Shown piece after piece: positions 10,035-18,541 of a DNA stretch of 45,958 bases. Source of the stretch: Chthoniobacter flavus (GTDB lineage Bacteria; Verrucomicrobiota; Verrucomicrobiia; Chthoniobacterales; JACTMZ01); the NCBI GenBank assembly GCA_945870655.1, contig CAMBSX010000003.1, positions 1 through 45,958 on the forward strand, read 5' to 3'. The notes beneath the pieces were generated by a model. That model was not told the DNA's origin, did no database searches, and saw only the letters and a program-made list of their open reading frames with translations. The position numbers and the translations under genes were made by a program. Position 1 is the stretch's first letter, and each line of letters begins with the position of its first letter.

Positions 10035-10826
10035 ATGAACGAGCCCAAAAAAGAAACTGTTCGCATCGTCCTCCCGCCCCGCCTTGACGGAAAGCCGGGT
10101 GCCGCCAACCCCCGAGAAGCCGCGATGGTCAATCTGCCTCCCAAGCCCCTGCCAACCGCGACCGGCGCCCCACCAACCATGCCCTCGCCCCCGAAAGCCG
10201 GCATGTCGGCCACCCCGGGCGGCATCATGCCACCGGCACCACCCAAACCCTTTGCCATGCCGTCCATGCCCAAGCCTGGGATGACCGCCACTCCTCCGGC
10301 CCCGTCGATACCCAAGCCACCCGGTGCCCCTGCTGCCCCCAGCGCGGCACCCCTTCCTCCCCAGCCGTTGGGCACCGGACCCGCCGGAGTGCCCAAGCCA
10401 CCGGCACCAGCCGCGCCGAAACCGCCAGCGCCTGGGGCCCCATCCGCGCTGGCCGCACCCAAGCCCCCTTCCGCTCCACTTCCGTCCGCCGCTCCGTCCT
10501 CCGGCGGGACCATGCCTCCCAGACCGGTATCCGCGGCGCCCAAGCCCGCGGTGGCACCTCCTGCCGCGCTCAAACCCGCTTCCGCGGCCGAGGCGAAAAA
10601 AAGCACCTCCAAGGTCGATGTGGCCCCGTCCCGTCCCACCCCGCAGGCCACGGTAAAAATTGCCCCGGCCAGCGCCGCAGCAACTCCGGCCCCGGCGATC
10701 AAGACCGCCGTGCCAGCTGAAGTCTCAACCGGCGACGCCCCCGATTCACTCACCGGCATCCTCGCTATTGCTGCGACTGTAGCCGCCCTCGCCGCCGTCG
10801 GCATCCAAGTGTGGATGTTCCTTTAA
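10035..10826 (+). CDS. Pro/Ala-rich low-complexity protein with C-terminal TM anchor
   Basis: MNEPKKETVRIVLPPRLDGKPG... then about 190 aa of P/A/K-rich repeats (PKPPAPAAPKPPAPGAP), ending SLTGILAIAATVAALAAVGIQVWMFL. Confidence 0.75.
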   Translation: MNEPKKETVRIVLPPRLDGKPGAANPREAAMVNLPPKPLPTATGAPPTMPSPPKAGMSATPGGIMPPAPPKPFAMPSMPKPGMTATPPAPSIPKPPGAPAAPSAAPLPPQPLGTGPAGVPKPPAPAAPKPPAPGAPSALAAPKPPSAPLPSAAPSSGGTMPPRPVSAAPKPAVAPPAALKPASAAEAKKSTSKVDVAPSRPTPQATVKIAPASAAATPAPAIKTAVPAEVSTGDAPDSLTGILAIAATVAALAAVGIQVWMFL

Positions 10827-10854
10827 AACCACAAACCAACCCACGACCCAAAAC

Positions 10855-11184
10855 ATGGCCAGCACCAACGTTCTGCAACTCAACGACAGCAATTTCGACA
10901 GCGAAATCAACAAAGGCTCCATCCCCGTCTTGGTCGATTTTTGGGCCCCTTGGTGCGGTCCCTGCCGCATGATCGCCCCGGTTCTCGACAAAATCGCCGA
11001 TGCCACAGTCGGCAAAGCCGTGGTGGCCAAAGTCAACGTCGACGAAGCCCCCGGGGTGGCCAGCCGCTTCCGCGTCTCCTCGATCCCCACTCTGCTTTTC
11101 TTCAAGAACGGCGAGGTCAACGGCCAAGTTGTCGGCCTGCAAAGCGAAGCCGATCTGACCGCAAAGCTTACCGCCTTGATGTAG
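10855..11184 (+). CDS. trxA: Thioredoxin
   Basis: 109 aa with WAPWCGPCRMIAPVLDKIA active site and IPTLLFFKNGE cis-Pro loop. Confidence 0.97.
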   Translation: MASTNVLQLNDSNFDSEINKGSIPVLVDFWAPWCGPCRMIAPVLDKIADATVGKAVVAKVNVDEAPGVASRFRVSSIPTLLFFKNGEVNGQVVGLQSEADLTAKLTALM

Positions 11185-11191
11185 TTGAGCG

Positions 11192-12202
11192 ATGGAAGTA
11201 GAGGGAAAAGAAAAGCTCTCCCCCTCCGATCTCTCAACCCTCAATCCTCAACCCCCGACTCGCCTCGCGCTGCCTGCGGCTTTCGCGAGGGAGACAGCGC
11301 GGCTCGCGGGCGAGGCCAATCTCTACCTCGGCACCTCGTCGTGGAAATACGAGGGCTGGATCGGGCAAGTCTACGACGCGCAGCGCTACCTCACGCGCGG
11401 CAAACTCTCCACCCGCCGATTCGAGAGCGAGTGCCTTGAAGAATACGCCGACACCTTTCCGACTGTCTGCGTCGATGCCGGCTACTACCGTTTTCCCTCC
11501 GATAAATTCCTCGCGGGGCTTTGCGCGCAAGTTCCCGACCATTTCCGGCTGAGTTACAAAGTGACCGACGAAATCACGGTGAAAAAATTTCCCAAGCTCG
11601 AGCGCTTCGGCGACCGCGCCGGAACGGACAACACGCACTTCCTCGACGCCAAACTTTTCGTCGACGCCTTCCTCGGACCGCTCTCACCCCACCGCCGGAA
11701 AACCGGCGTGCTCATCTTCGAGTTCTCCACGTTTTATCCCACGCACTTCGAGCGCCTGCGCGACTTCATCGCCGTGCTGGATGATTTTCTCGGACAACTC
11801 CCCACCGACTGGCAATACGGCGTCGAGGTGCGCAACGCCAAGCTGCTCCGCGCGGAATACTTCGACGTCCTTCGTACCCACAATGTCACCCACGTCTTCA
11901 ACAGCTGGACCAAAATGCCGCCGGTCGAGGAACAGATGGTCCTGCCCGGGGCCTTCACCGCCGATTTCTACGCCGCCCGCTTTCTCCTCCGCCCCGGCCG
12001 CGCCTACCAGCAAGCCGTCGATAGCTTCCAGCCCTACCGCGAGACCAAAGACGCCAGCCCCGAAGCCCGCACCGCGATCAAAAGTCTCATCCAGCGCAGC
12101 AAGACATCGCCCACCCGGCGCCCCAGCTACCTCTTCGTCAACAACCGCCTCGAAGGAAACTCCCCCAACACCCTCGCCGCCGCGCTCGACTTGGTAAGCT
12201 GA
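11192..12202 (+). CDS. DUF72 (YecE-like) family protein
   Basis: NLYLGTSSWKYEGWIGQVY..., VEVRNAKLLRAEYFDVLRTHNVTHVFNSW..., YLFVNNRLEGNSPNTLAAAL; DUF72-type TIM-barrel pattern. N-terminus uncertain. Confidence 0.85.
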   Translation: MEVEGKEKLSPSDLSTLNPQPPTRLALPAAFARETARLAGEANLYLGTSSWKYEGWIGQVYDAQRYLTRGKLSTRRFESECLEEYADTFPTVCVDAGYYRFPSDKFLAGLCAQVPDHFRLSYKVTDEITVKKFPKLERFGDRAGTDNTHFLDAKLFVDAFLGPLSPHRRKTGVLIFEFSTFYPTHFERLRDFIAVLDDFLGQLPTDWQYGVEVRNAKLLRAEYFDVLRTHNVTHVFNSWTKMPPVEEQMVLPGAFTADFYAARFLLRPGRAYQQAVDSFQPYRETKDASPEARTAIKSLIQRSKTSPTRRPSYLFVNNRLEGNSPNTLAAALDLVS

Positions 12203-12301
12203 GTTTGTGCCGGTGTCAGCCGGCGTAAGCTATCCTCTTCAATCTTCCTCGACTTGACCGCTTCGCTCAGCTCTTCGAGCTGTCTCTCTCGTTGCGCTCG
12301 G

Positions 12302-13150
12302 CTATGGCTTGTCTTTTTCTTTGGCCATCAGGAAACGCAACGCCACCGGCAAGCGCTTGGCCCAGGCCTTTTCGTTGTGCTCGTCGCCCTCGCCCGGATT
12401 CCACAGCAAATCCTCCCCCTCCACATACCCCTGTTCCAATAAAGCCCCACGCACCGCCAACACATCCTCCCAGTAATCCCCCGAGAGATTCCCTCGCTCC
12501 TTCGTCCCCATATCCAGGTAAATCCGCAACCCGTCCTTCTTGGCCCCCTCCATCACCGCCTTGGTAAAATTCGGACTCGTCCAGAATGCCGGCGAGAAAA
12601 CCCCCACCGCCCCGAACGCCTCCGTATTCAGTCCGAGCCAAAGCGAAACCACCCCGCCCATCGACGCGCCCGCCACGGCAGTGTTTTCGCGGTCCGGCAA
12701 GGTCCGGTATTTCGCATCGATGCCCGACTTGACTTTCCCGACCAAGAAATTCGCATAGCGATTGCAAACGCCATCCCCTCGCCGGGGATCTCGTGGATTG
12801 GAGTCGGCCGGCGGTTGGTATTCGGTCATGCGCGCCTTGCCCATGTCCGCCTCATTATTCGGAACGGCCACCAAGATGGCCTCCCCCATCCGCCCAGCCT
12901 TGATTTCCGCTAATGCCGCATCCTCGGCAAACCAGCATCCGAACGGCCCACCCGGACGGAACACATTCTGCCCGTCATGGAAATAGAGCACCGGATACCT
13001 CTCGTCCCCCGTGTTATAGTCCGGCGGCAGCCACACGCGCACCTCCCGCGAAGGAATCAGAGGGTCGTCCGACTCGATGAATACCGTTTCCATCCGCCCG
13101 CCCGCCCAGGCATTCACAACCAAGAAAAGCAACATCTGAAGCACCACCAT
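12302..13150 (-). CDS. Secreted alpha/beta-hydrolase esterase (esterase D/Fes-like)
   Basis: Signal-like N-terminus, REVRVWLPPDYNTGDERYPVLYFHDGQNVF, nucleophile elbow VAGASMGGVVSL, C-terminal EGDEHNEKAWAKRLPVALRFL. Confidence 0.88.
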   Translation of the reverse strand: MVVLQMLLFLVVNAWAGGRMETVFIESDDPLIPSREVRVWLPPDYNTGDERYPVLYFHDGQNVFRPGGPFGCWFAEDAALAEIKAGRMGEAILVAVPNNEADMGKARMTEYQPPADSNPRDPRRGDGVCNRYANFLVGKVKSGIDAKYRTLPDRENTAVAGASMGGVVSLWLGLNTEAFGAVGVFSPAFWTSPNFTKAVMEGAKKDGLRIYLDMGTKERGNLSGDYWEDVLAVRGALLEQGYVEGEDLLWNPGEGDEHNEKAWAKRLPVALRFLMAKEKDKP

Positions 13151-13201
13151 CACCGGCCAGAGCCGTTTCCTAAGCCCCTCCCAAAGCTTCCCCGCCGCAG
13201 A

Positions 13202-13253
13202 GCCCGCTGGCCTCTCCAAGCCGTATGGCTCCACGAGCAAGAGGCCAGCGGGC
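13202..13253. repeat. Perfect 14-bp inverted repeat (hairpin)
   Basis: GCCCGCTGGCCTCT (13202-13215) and AGAGGCCAGCGGGC (13240-13253) with a 24-nt loop, between the DyP stop and the esterase start. Confidence 0.8.
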
Positions 13254-13376
13254 CGTGGCAAAAGTCTGACTCGAAAACTCAATTCCTCTCTCTGCCCTCC
13301 CCATCACCTCCGGTCAATCCGGATCGCACGCAAAAGCAGAAAGTCTGCCGCGGTTCACCGCGCCTCACGACCCACC

Positions 13377-14705
13377 TCAATGCGGGCCGAGGCGTTCCAC
13401 CATCCAGCGCAAGCCGCCGAGTCCCGGCAGGAAAAGGTGCTCCCCCCCGCGGGTCTGCGAGAAAGCAGCCAGCCCCTTGTAACGGTGTCGCGGACGCGGG
13501 ACCGCGAATTCGTCAGAGCGGTCACGGCGCCCGGCAATCGGGTCGGATCGCTCACCTTGGGAAATGAAGTCCCCATCGTTGATCCATTGCGACTGCACAA
13601 ACTCAAACTGACGACCCGGGTTGGCGTTGATGATGGCGAGGACAAGCCCCCGATCAACCCCATCGTCCTCGGTCACGCCCTCGGGGAGCACAGGACCATA
13701 GGCCGAGCCACGGCGGAGAAGCCGGTGCAGACGCATGTCGACCACGGTTCCATCAAGTGCATCGCGCGGGTTGACGCGGCGGATGTGGCAACCGGGCGCC
13801 GTACGGTCGCCATCCGGATCCTCAGTACGGAAACTAAAGTCGTTGTTTCTCATCGGATCCTTGGCAATTTCCGGGTCATCTTTTTCCGGTGAGAGCGCCA
13901 TAGGACATCCGCTCCGCCACCGCCCCATCATTTGCGCCGCAACCAATTCCCGACCGTCGGAGGTTTCCGCATTGTCACGGAGAAAGCGGCGGAAAGCCGC
14001 GACGTCCTGATGGATCTTGCGCAAGGAAATGTAGGTGCTGTTCCGCCAAAAATCTTCCGGTCCTGGCCCCGAAGCAATCACTCCGAGTTCGTTTTCATAG
14101 CCGAGCACGAACTCTCCGGCTTTGGCCACCGGTTGCCCCGGCAACGGGTCGCCTCCCTGACCCTCGATGTATGGACGGGAAATGCCGTCGACAAAACCAA
14201 AGTGCTCGCGGCCGGTCGGCGGCAAGCCGACATCAAGCCGGTTGACTGTACGCACCCCCCCCAAGCCGGCCACCGCCTCGCGACCGATGGCGGCCTTTGC
14301 GTCGCGCAACTCCGGCGAGCCCGCCATGATGAGCAAGCCGATGTCCAGCCCGTTGCCTCCATGCGGCATGTCCCAGTGCGACGGGTCGTTGAGGCCGACA
14401 TCACCGAGGAATTCCTTACGCGCCGCCATACCTTGGATGAATTCGCGCGGGAACCCGTCCAGGATTTCGCGAGGCAGGCCAAGCTTGCGGAGGCCTTCCC
14501 AGGAAAAAGTTGCGTTGATCCACGCATTCTCGGGCGGCGCATCCCAGTTAGCCGCGGGAGTTATGTGCGGAAGCAGGCGCTTGATCAGTGTGATGGCGTT
14601 TCCTGCATCGTCGATCGTGAAAACATAGTACGTGCCGAAATACGGCATCGGCCTCGAACGGAGGACGGTGCCCTGGATATCTTCCAGCTCAAGTTCAACC
14701 GCCAT
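13377..14705 (-). CDS. DyP-type heme peroxidase
   Basis: 442 aa; GXXDG motif HFGFVDGISRP, candidate proximal His (SLRKIHQDVAAFRRFL), candidate distal Arg region (NPGRQFEFVQSQWINDGDF). Confidence 0.93.
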   Translation of the reverse strand: MAVELELEDIQGTVLRSRPMPYFGTYYVFTIDDAGNAITLIKRLLPHITPAANWDAPPENAWINATFSWEGLRKLGLPREILDGFPREFIQGMAARKEFLGDVGLNDPSHWDMPHGGNGLDIGLLIMAGSPELRDAKAAIGREAVAGLGGVRTVNRLDVGLPPTGREHFGFVDGISRPYIEGQGGDPLPGQPVAKAGEFVLGYENELGVIASGPGPEDFWRNSTYISLRKIHQDVAAFRRFLRDNAETSDGRELVAAQMMGRWRSGCPMALSPEKDDPEIAKDPMRNNDFSFRTEDPDGDRTAPGCHIRRVNPRDALDGTVVDMRLHRLLRRGSAYGPVLPEGVTEDDGVDRGLVLAIINANPGRQFEFVQSQWINDGDFISQGERSDPIAGRRDRSDEFAVPRPRHRYKGLAAFSQTRGGEHLFLPGLGGLRWMVERLGPH

Positions 14706-14721
14706 GGCAGTTGCTCCGGCG

Positions 14722-15237
14722 TCAGTTGGCCGCGTCGAGCATCTCGTTGACCGCCTCGGAGAGGCGCCGCATCTTGGCGATGTCCTTGATCGTCAGGTCA
14801 GGGTTGGCCGCATAGAAGGCATCCGCCGTGTAAGCCTGCCGCTCGATAAGCTTGGCTGTCGCCGGGTCTGCCGCACAGGTGAATCCCTCCCAAACCCCGG
14901 GCATGAGCAGATCAAACCACGGGCCGGCCTGGGTCACGACGTCTTGCAGATAGGGCACAAAATCCCCGTCGTAGACGGCAGAAACAAGAATGCGCGTGTC
15001 GTTGTCGAAGAGGATGACGCGGAAGTCATGGACCGTGCCAATCCGCTTCTCCCAATAGCCGGCTTCGGCTTGGAAACGGGCGATGCGGTCGCGGAAAAGT
15101 TTGCCGCCTCCCGGCACCACGTTGCCGATGACATGGATCTCGCCGCGCTTGCCGATCCGCTTGCCCGGACCGTCGGGCTGGTTGGAGGAGGGCTGGGTTA
15201 GCGCTGCTTTTTCCGGGGAGATATCAAGGTTGCTCAT
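14722..15237 (-). CDS. Small alpha/beta protein of a peroxidase cluster, uncharacterised
   Basis: 171 aa; GEIHVIGNVVPGGGKLFRDRIARF...IGTVHDFRVILFDNDTRILVSAVYDGDFVPYLQDVVTQAGPWFDLL; lies 16 bp upstream of the DyP gene. Confidence 0.7.
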   Translation of the reverse strand: MSNLDISPEKAALTQPSSNQPDGPGKRIGKRGEIHVIGNVVPGGGKLFRDRIARFQAEAGYWEKRIGTVHDFRVILFDNDTRILVSAVYDGDFVPYLQDVVTQAGPWFDLLMPGVWEGFTCAADPATAKLIERQAYTADAFYAANPDLTIKDIAKMRRLSEAVNEMLDAAN

Positions 15238-15270
15238 AAGTTGTGGTTGTGGTGGTTGGGTTTTCCGGCT

Positions 15271-15648
15271 TCAGGCCGAAGGAAAGGGCTTCGTGGCGAT
15301 AAACTCGCGCTGCTCGCAGATGCGGCCATCGCGCCAGGTGCAAACCACACCGAGCAGTGCGCTGAGCTTTTCGCCGGCGAGCGATATTCCAGTGGTCAGC
15401 GCGACCGAGCAGGTGCGCGTTCCCGCGGCATCAGAAAAAAGCTGCAGGTAGGGATCGATATGGATGAGATTGTCCGGATACTCGCGACAAAAGGCCTGCC
15501 CCCGCCGGAGGTGCTCCTCAAGATCGTGCGGTGCGGTATCCGCATCCATCCACCCACGGAAGTCGGGCGCGAAATGCGCCCTGTAGTCATCCCAACGGCG
15601 CTCGTTCCAAGCTACGTCCACCGCGCGCATTTTGTCGGCTAGGCTCAT
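15271..15648 (-). CDS. NTF2/SnoaL-like protein
   Basis: MSLADKMRAVDVAWNERRWDDYRAHFAPDFRGWMDADTAPHDLEEHLRRGQAFCREYPDN...; ATGA overlap with the catalase-like gene. Confidence 0.8.
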   Translation of the reverse strand: MSLADKMRAVDVAWNERRWDDYRAHFAPDFRGWMDADTAPHDLEEHLRRGQAFCREYPDNLIHIDPYLQLFSDAAGTRTCSVALTTGISLAGEKLSALLGVVCTWRDGRICEQREFIATKPFPSA

Positions 15649-16637
15649 TGCCCGGCGCCGGCGATGGCGGCAAAAGGACAGGATTTCCATCCCCCGGTTC
15701 TTTGCGCGGCGGAGACTTCGTAAATACCCCGCCGGATCTGCAGGATCGGATCGTCAGTGGCCTCGATGCCGTCGGTCAGAACAGTCGGATCGTGGTTCAT
15801 CACAAGGTCGCCGATTTCCGCTTCGGTGGTCGGCGCCACCACGCGCAGGCGGCCAACCGTCTCCCGCCGACGGCCTTCGGGCCACAGGGCGGTTGCGTCG
15901 TTGATCGGGTCTCCCGGTTCGGCAAACTCGAGGACAAGGTCCCACTCGACCGGACCTTGCGCCACTTGGGCTTCAAGATCATTGAAGAGAACCTCAGCGT
16001 CTTCGGCTGACAGTTCTTTGACCTCCCTAAATCGGACGCCGGCCACCGGTTCCCAGTGGCAGCGCACCACGGTCTCCGTCCCATCCTCGGCAATCCACCG
16101 GAAGGCATGCACGGCATGGAAGGCGCACCAAGGAAAGCCCGCGGGCGCGGGGGTCTGGGAACGCATCTGCAAGACGGCCGCCGTGTTCGGGTTCCGGGCA
16201 ACAAAGGCCATCAACCCTTCCTTGTTCATTGGCCCGCCGGGCGCGAGGGGCAACGCGGCTTCGAGAATGCCGTGCAATTGCTCCAAGGAATTCACCACGA
16301 AAAGCAGTTGGCTGAGCATGACCAGATTCGTTACCCGGCCATTGGGAAGGTAAAAGCGGACCGCCATGCCGACCGTGTTCCCGAAATGGGCAAAAGGGTC
16401 GCCACCGCCCTTGGAGACACGCACGGTAACGGGAACCTCGTCGCCCTGCAGATGGACAGCCCGGGTATATTTTCGGGCGTTCTCGTTGGCCCGGAAGAAA
16501 CCGCGGAACATCCGTCCATCGGCATGAAGGGCGCGGTAACCTTGGAAGTTACCCAGGACAGCGCGGATGTTTTGGACCAGCTCCTCTGCGTCATCGTATT
16601 GGCTGGCGTGCATGATGTAGAGCGACCGAAACGGCAT
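15645..16637 (-). CDS. SrpA-like mini-catalase / catalase-family heme peroxidase
   Basis: 330 aa; RALHADGRMFRGFF (catalase distal HAxG-like), VRVSKGGGDPFAHFGNTVGMAVRFYLPNG, C-terminal TDGIEATDDPILQIRRGIYEVSAAQR (RxxxY proximal-Tyr-like). Confidence 0.87.
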   Translation of the reverse strand: MPFRSLYIMHASQYDDAEELVQNIRAVLGNFQGYRALHADGRMFRGFFRANENARKYTRAVHLQGDEVPVTVRVSKGGGDPFAHFGNTVGMAVRFYLPNGRVTNLVMLSQLLFVVNSLEQLHGILEAALPLAPGGPMNKEGLMAFVARNPNTAAVLQMRSQTPAPAGFPWCAFHAVHAFRWIAEDGTETVVRCHWEPVAGVRFREVKELSAEDAEVLFNDLEAQVAQGPVEWDLVLEFAEPGDPINDATALWPEGRRRETVGRLRVVAPTTEAEIGDLVMNHDPTVLTDGIEATDDPILQIRRGIYEVSAAQRTGGWKSCPFAAIAGAGQ

Positions 16638-17010
16638 GATATGGGACGCGCTCGCACAAGCAAGAGAAGAAACGTCTCATGCCACTCCCAAATCCTCTTG
16701 GCAAAACCTAATCCCGGTCACTGCCTTGCCCGGTGCGCCTTCGAATTTGCTCTCGCTTTGGTCCGACGCCTCCGAAGCGAATTCAGTCGCCGCGTTCGGC
16801 GGATTCCACGATCAAACCCCCGAGCCAAAACCCCGACCGACCAAGCGCGAAGCGGAAATCCTCCGCTGGGCGGCCGAAGGCAACGCCGAGATCGCGACCA
16901 GCCTTGCTTTGAGAGCCCATACGGTCCGCAACCGTCTGGAGAATATCCTCGTCAAATTTAAGGTGGAAACACGGACCGCCGCGGCTGCGGCACTGCACCC
17001 ACCGGAATAA
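16636..17010 (+). CDS. LuxR-type HTH protein lacking an obvious sensor domain
   Basis: C-terminal PTKREAEILRWAAEGNAEIATSLALRAHTVRNRLENILVKFKVETRTAAAAAL; start uncertain because its ATG overlaps the divergent catalase ATG. Confidence 0.7.
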   Translation: MIWDALAQAREETSHATPKSSWQNLIPVTALPGAPSNLLSLWSDASEANSVAAFGGFHDQTPEPKPRPTKREAEILRWAAEGNAEIATSLALRAHTVRNRLENILVKFKVETRTAAAAALHPPE

Positions 17011-17041
17011 ATTCCGAGCCGACCGCAAAAAGCAGCCGGGG

Positions 17042-17503
17042 TCAGGCCCGCGCCGGAGCAGCCAGAGCAATCTCCGTTGCCACGAAGGACTTGAAGTCGG
17101 CCTCGTAAAGTGTGTCGGAAGCAATCCGCTCCCACGCCTGGCGGAACGCCGGTTTGGCCAGCGCATCATGCATTCCGAGACGCCACAGATTCCACATGCC
17201 CTCGTCGAAATAACCGCGGCGGTGTAGATACCACTCCTCCAGACACATGCCGAAATACGTCCGCATCACACGCATGATCGCACCCGCATCGTCGCGTCCT
17301 TCCAGGCAAAAGGCCGGATCATGGACCTCTTCCGGCAACCGCTCCATCACCTCGAGGAAGCGACGCGAATGGTCCCCGAAATGCTCGACCGCCAACTGCA
17401 CGCGCAACACGCCCAACTGCCTCCACAGCGCATAGCCTGCGACAAGAACGCTGAGGATCGTGGCCAGACTTCCGCCCACACCCAGCCAATCAGTAACAGT
17501 CAT
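17042..17503 (-). CDS. Single-TM hypothetical protein
   Basis: MTVTDWLGVGGSLATILSVLVAGYALWRQLGVLRVQLAVEHFGDHSRRFLEVMERLPEE...; DUF4760-like overall pattern, not confirmed. Confidence 0.65.
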   Translation of the reverse strand: MTVTDWLGVGGSLATILSVLVAGYALWRQLGVLRVQLAVEHFGDHSRRFLEVMERLPEEVHDPAFCLEGRDDAGAIMRVMRTYFGMCLEEWYLHRRGYFDEGMWNLWRLGMHDALAKPAFRQAWERIASDTLYEADFKSFVATEIALAAPARA

Positions 17504-17656
17504 AAGTTGAAGAATAGAGACAAACTCACGCGCCATGCCTACGCGAGAAAGGGCCATCTTCCAAGCCTCGCGGTCGGGACGAGTCGGCCCTCAGGTCCGG
17601 ACTCTCAAGCGAAGGACGGCTGCAACGCAAAAGATTGACCTCTTCGGTCTCTCCGC

Positions 17657-18541
17657 GTGCCATCACTCCTCATGAACCCGTGGATCCTCGCCGCCCGACC
17701 GCGCACCTTGGGTGCCGCGATCATCCCCGTGCTTGCCGGAGGCGCTTTGGCCATTTCGGTCAGCGCGTTTGATCCGTTGGTTTCCGCGCTCATCCTCGCC
17801 TGCGCCGTCCTCATCCAGATCGCGACCAACTTTTTCAATGACGCGATCGACCACGTCAAAGGCGCCGACACCCCCGGGCGACTCGGCCCGATCCGCGTCA
17901 CCTCGACCGGACTCCTCCCCGCGCGTCAGGTCATGACCGGCGCGGTTCTCACCATAGCGCTCGCCGCCCTCCTCGCCACCCCTCTTGTTCTCCGCGGCGG
18001 CGGGATCATTCTTCTTATCGGCATCCTCTCGCTGTTCTTCGCCTATGCTTACACCGGCGGCCCTTTTCCCTTGGCCTACCTCGGACTCGGCGAAATTTTC
18101 GTCATCCTCTTCTTCGGCCTCATTGCCGTGGCCGGCACTTTTTATCTCAACACCCTCGCCTTCTCCGTGGCCGCAGTTTTGGCTGGATTGCAAATCGGAC
18201 TGCACTCGAGCGTGCTGCTCGCGGTCAATAATCTCCGCGACCTCGAGACCGACCGCGCAGCGAACAAGAAAACTCTGGCTGCCCGGTTCGGGCTCACTTT
18301 TGCCCGCCGCGAAAACGCCGCGCTGATCATCACCCCTTTCGTACTCGGCCTCGCGTGGCTTCCGCTCGGTTATCTTTGGGCCTTCCTCCTCCCGCTTCTT
18401 ACCCTACCCCTGGCCTGGTGGCTGGCCTGCGCCTGCCTCAAGGCTGCGCCCGCGCGCGAAACCAACCAACTTCTTGCCCAAGCCGCCGCATTGCACGCCG
18501 CGTTCGGACTCCTCCTTGCTCTCGCTTTCCTCCTGCCGTGA
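17657..18541 (+). CDS. menA: UbiA-family prenyltransferase, probable 1,4-dihydroxy-2-naphthoate octaprenyltransferase
   Basis: NFFNDAIDHVKGADTPGRLGPIRVTSTGLL (UbiA Asp-rich motif) and NNLRDLETDRAANKKTLAARFG; multi-TM; followed by menC. Confidence 0.92.
   Translation: MPSLLMNPWILAARPRTLGAAIIPVLAGGALAISVSAFDPLVSALILACAVLIQIATNFFNDAIDHVKGADTPGRLGPIRVTSTGLLPARQVMTGAVLTIALAALLATPLVLRGGGIILLIGILSLFFAYAYTGGPFPLAYLGLGEIFVILFFGLIAVAGTFYLNTLAFSVAAVLAGLQIGLHSSVLLAVNNLRDLETDRAANKKTLAARFGLTFARRENAALIITPFVLGLAWLPLGYLWAFLLPLLTLPLAWWLACACLKAAPARETNQLLAQAAALHAAFGLLLALAFLLP

Noticed and set aside
11230-11256. CTCTCAACCCTCAATCCTCAACCC pseudo-repeat (similar short stretch near 23505)
   Set aside because: Too short and low-complexity to distinguish from chance; it only adds doubt to the DUF72 N-terminus.
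12225-12301. GC-rich stretch CGCTTCGCTCAGCTCTTCGAGCTGTCTC after the esterase stop
   Set aside because: Contains a short CAGCTC-ttc-GAGCTG hairpin but no U-tract and no second copy seen; could be a decayed repeat, not enough support.
13377-14705. DyP peroxidase as an encapsulin cargo
   Set aside because: C-terminus (GGLRWMVERLGPH) does not look like an encapsulin targeting peptide and no encapsulin shell gene is visible in the window.
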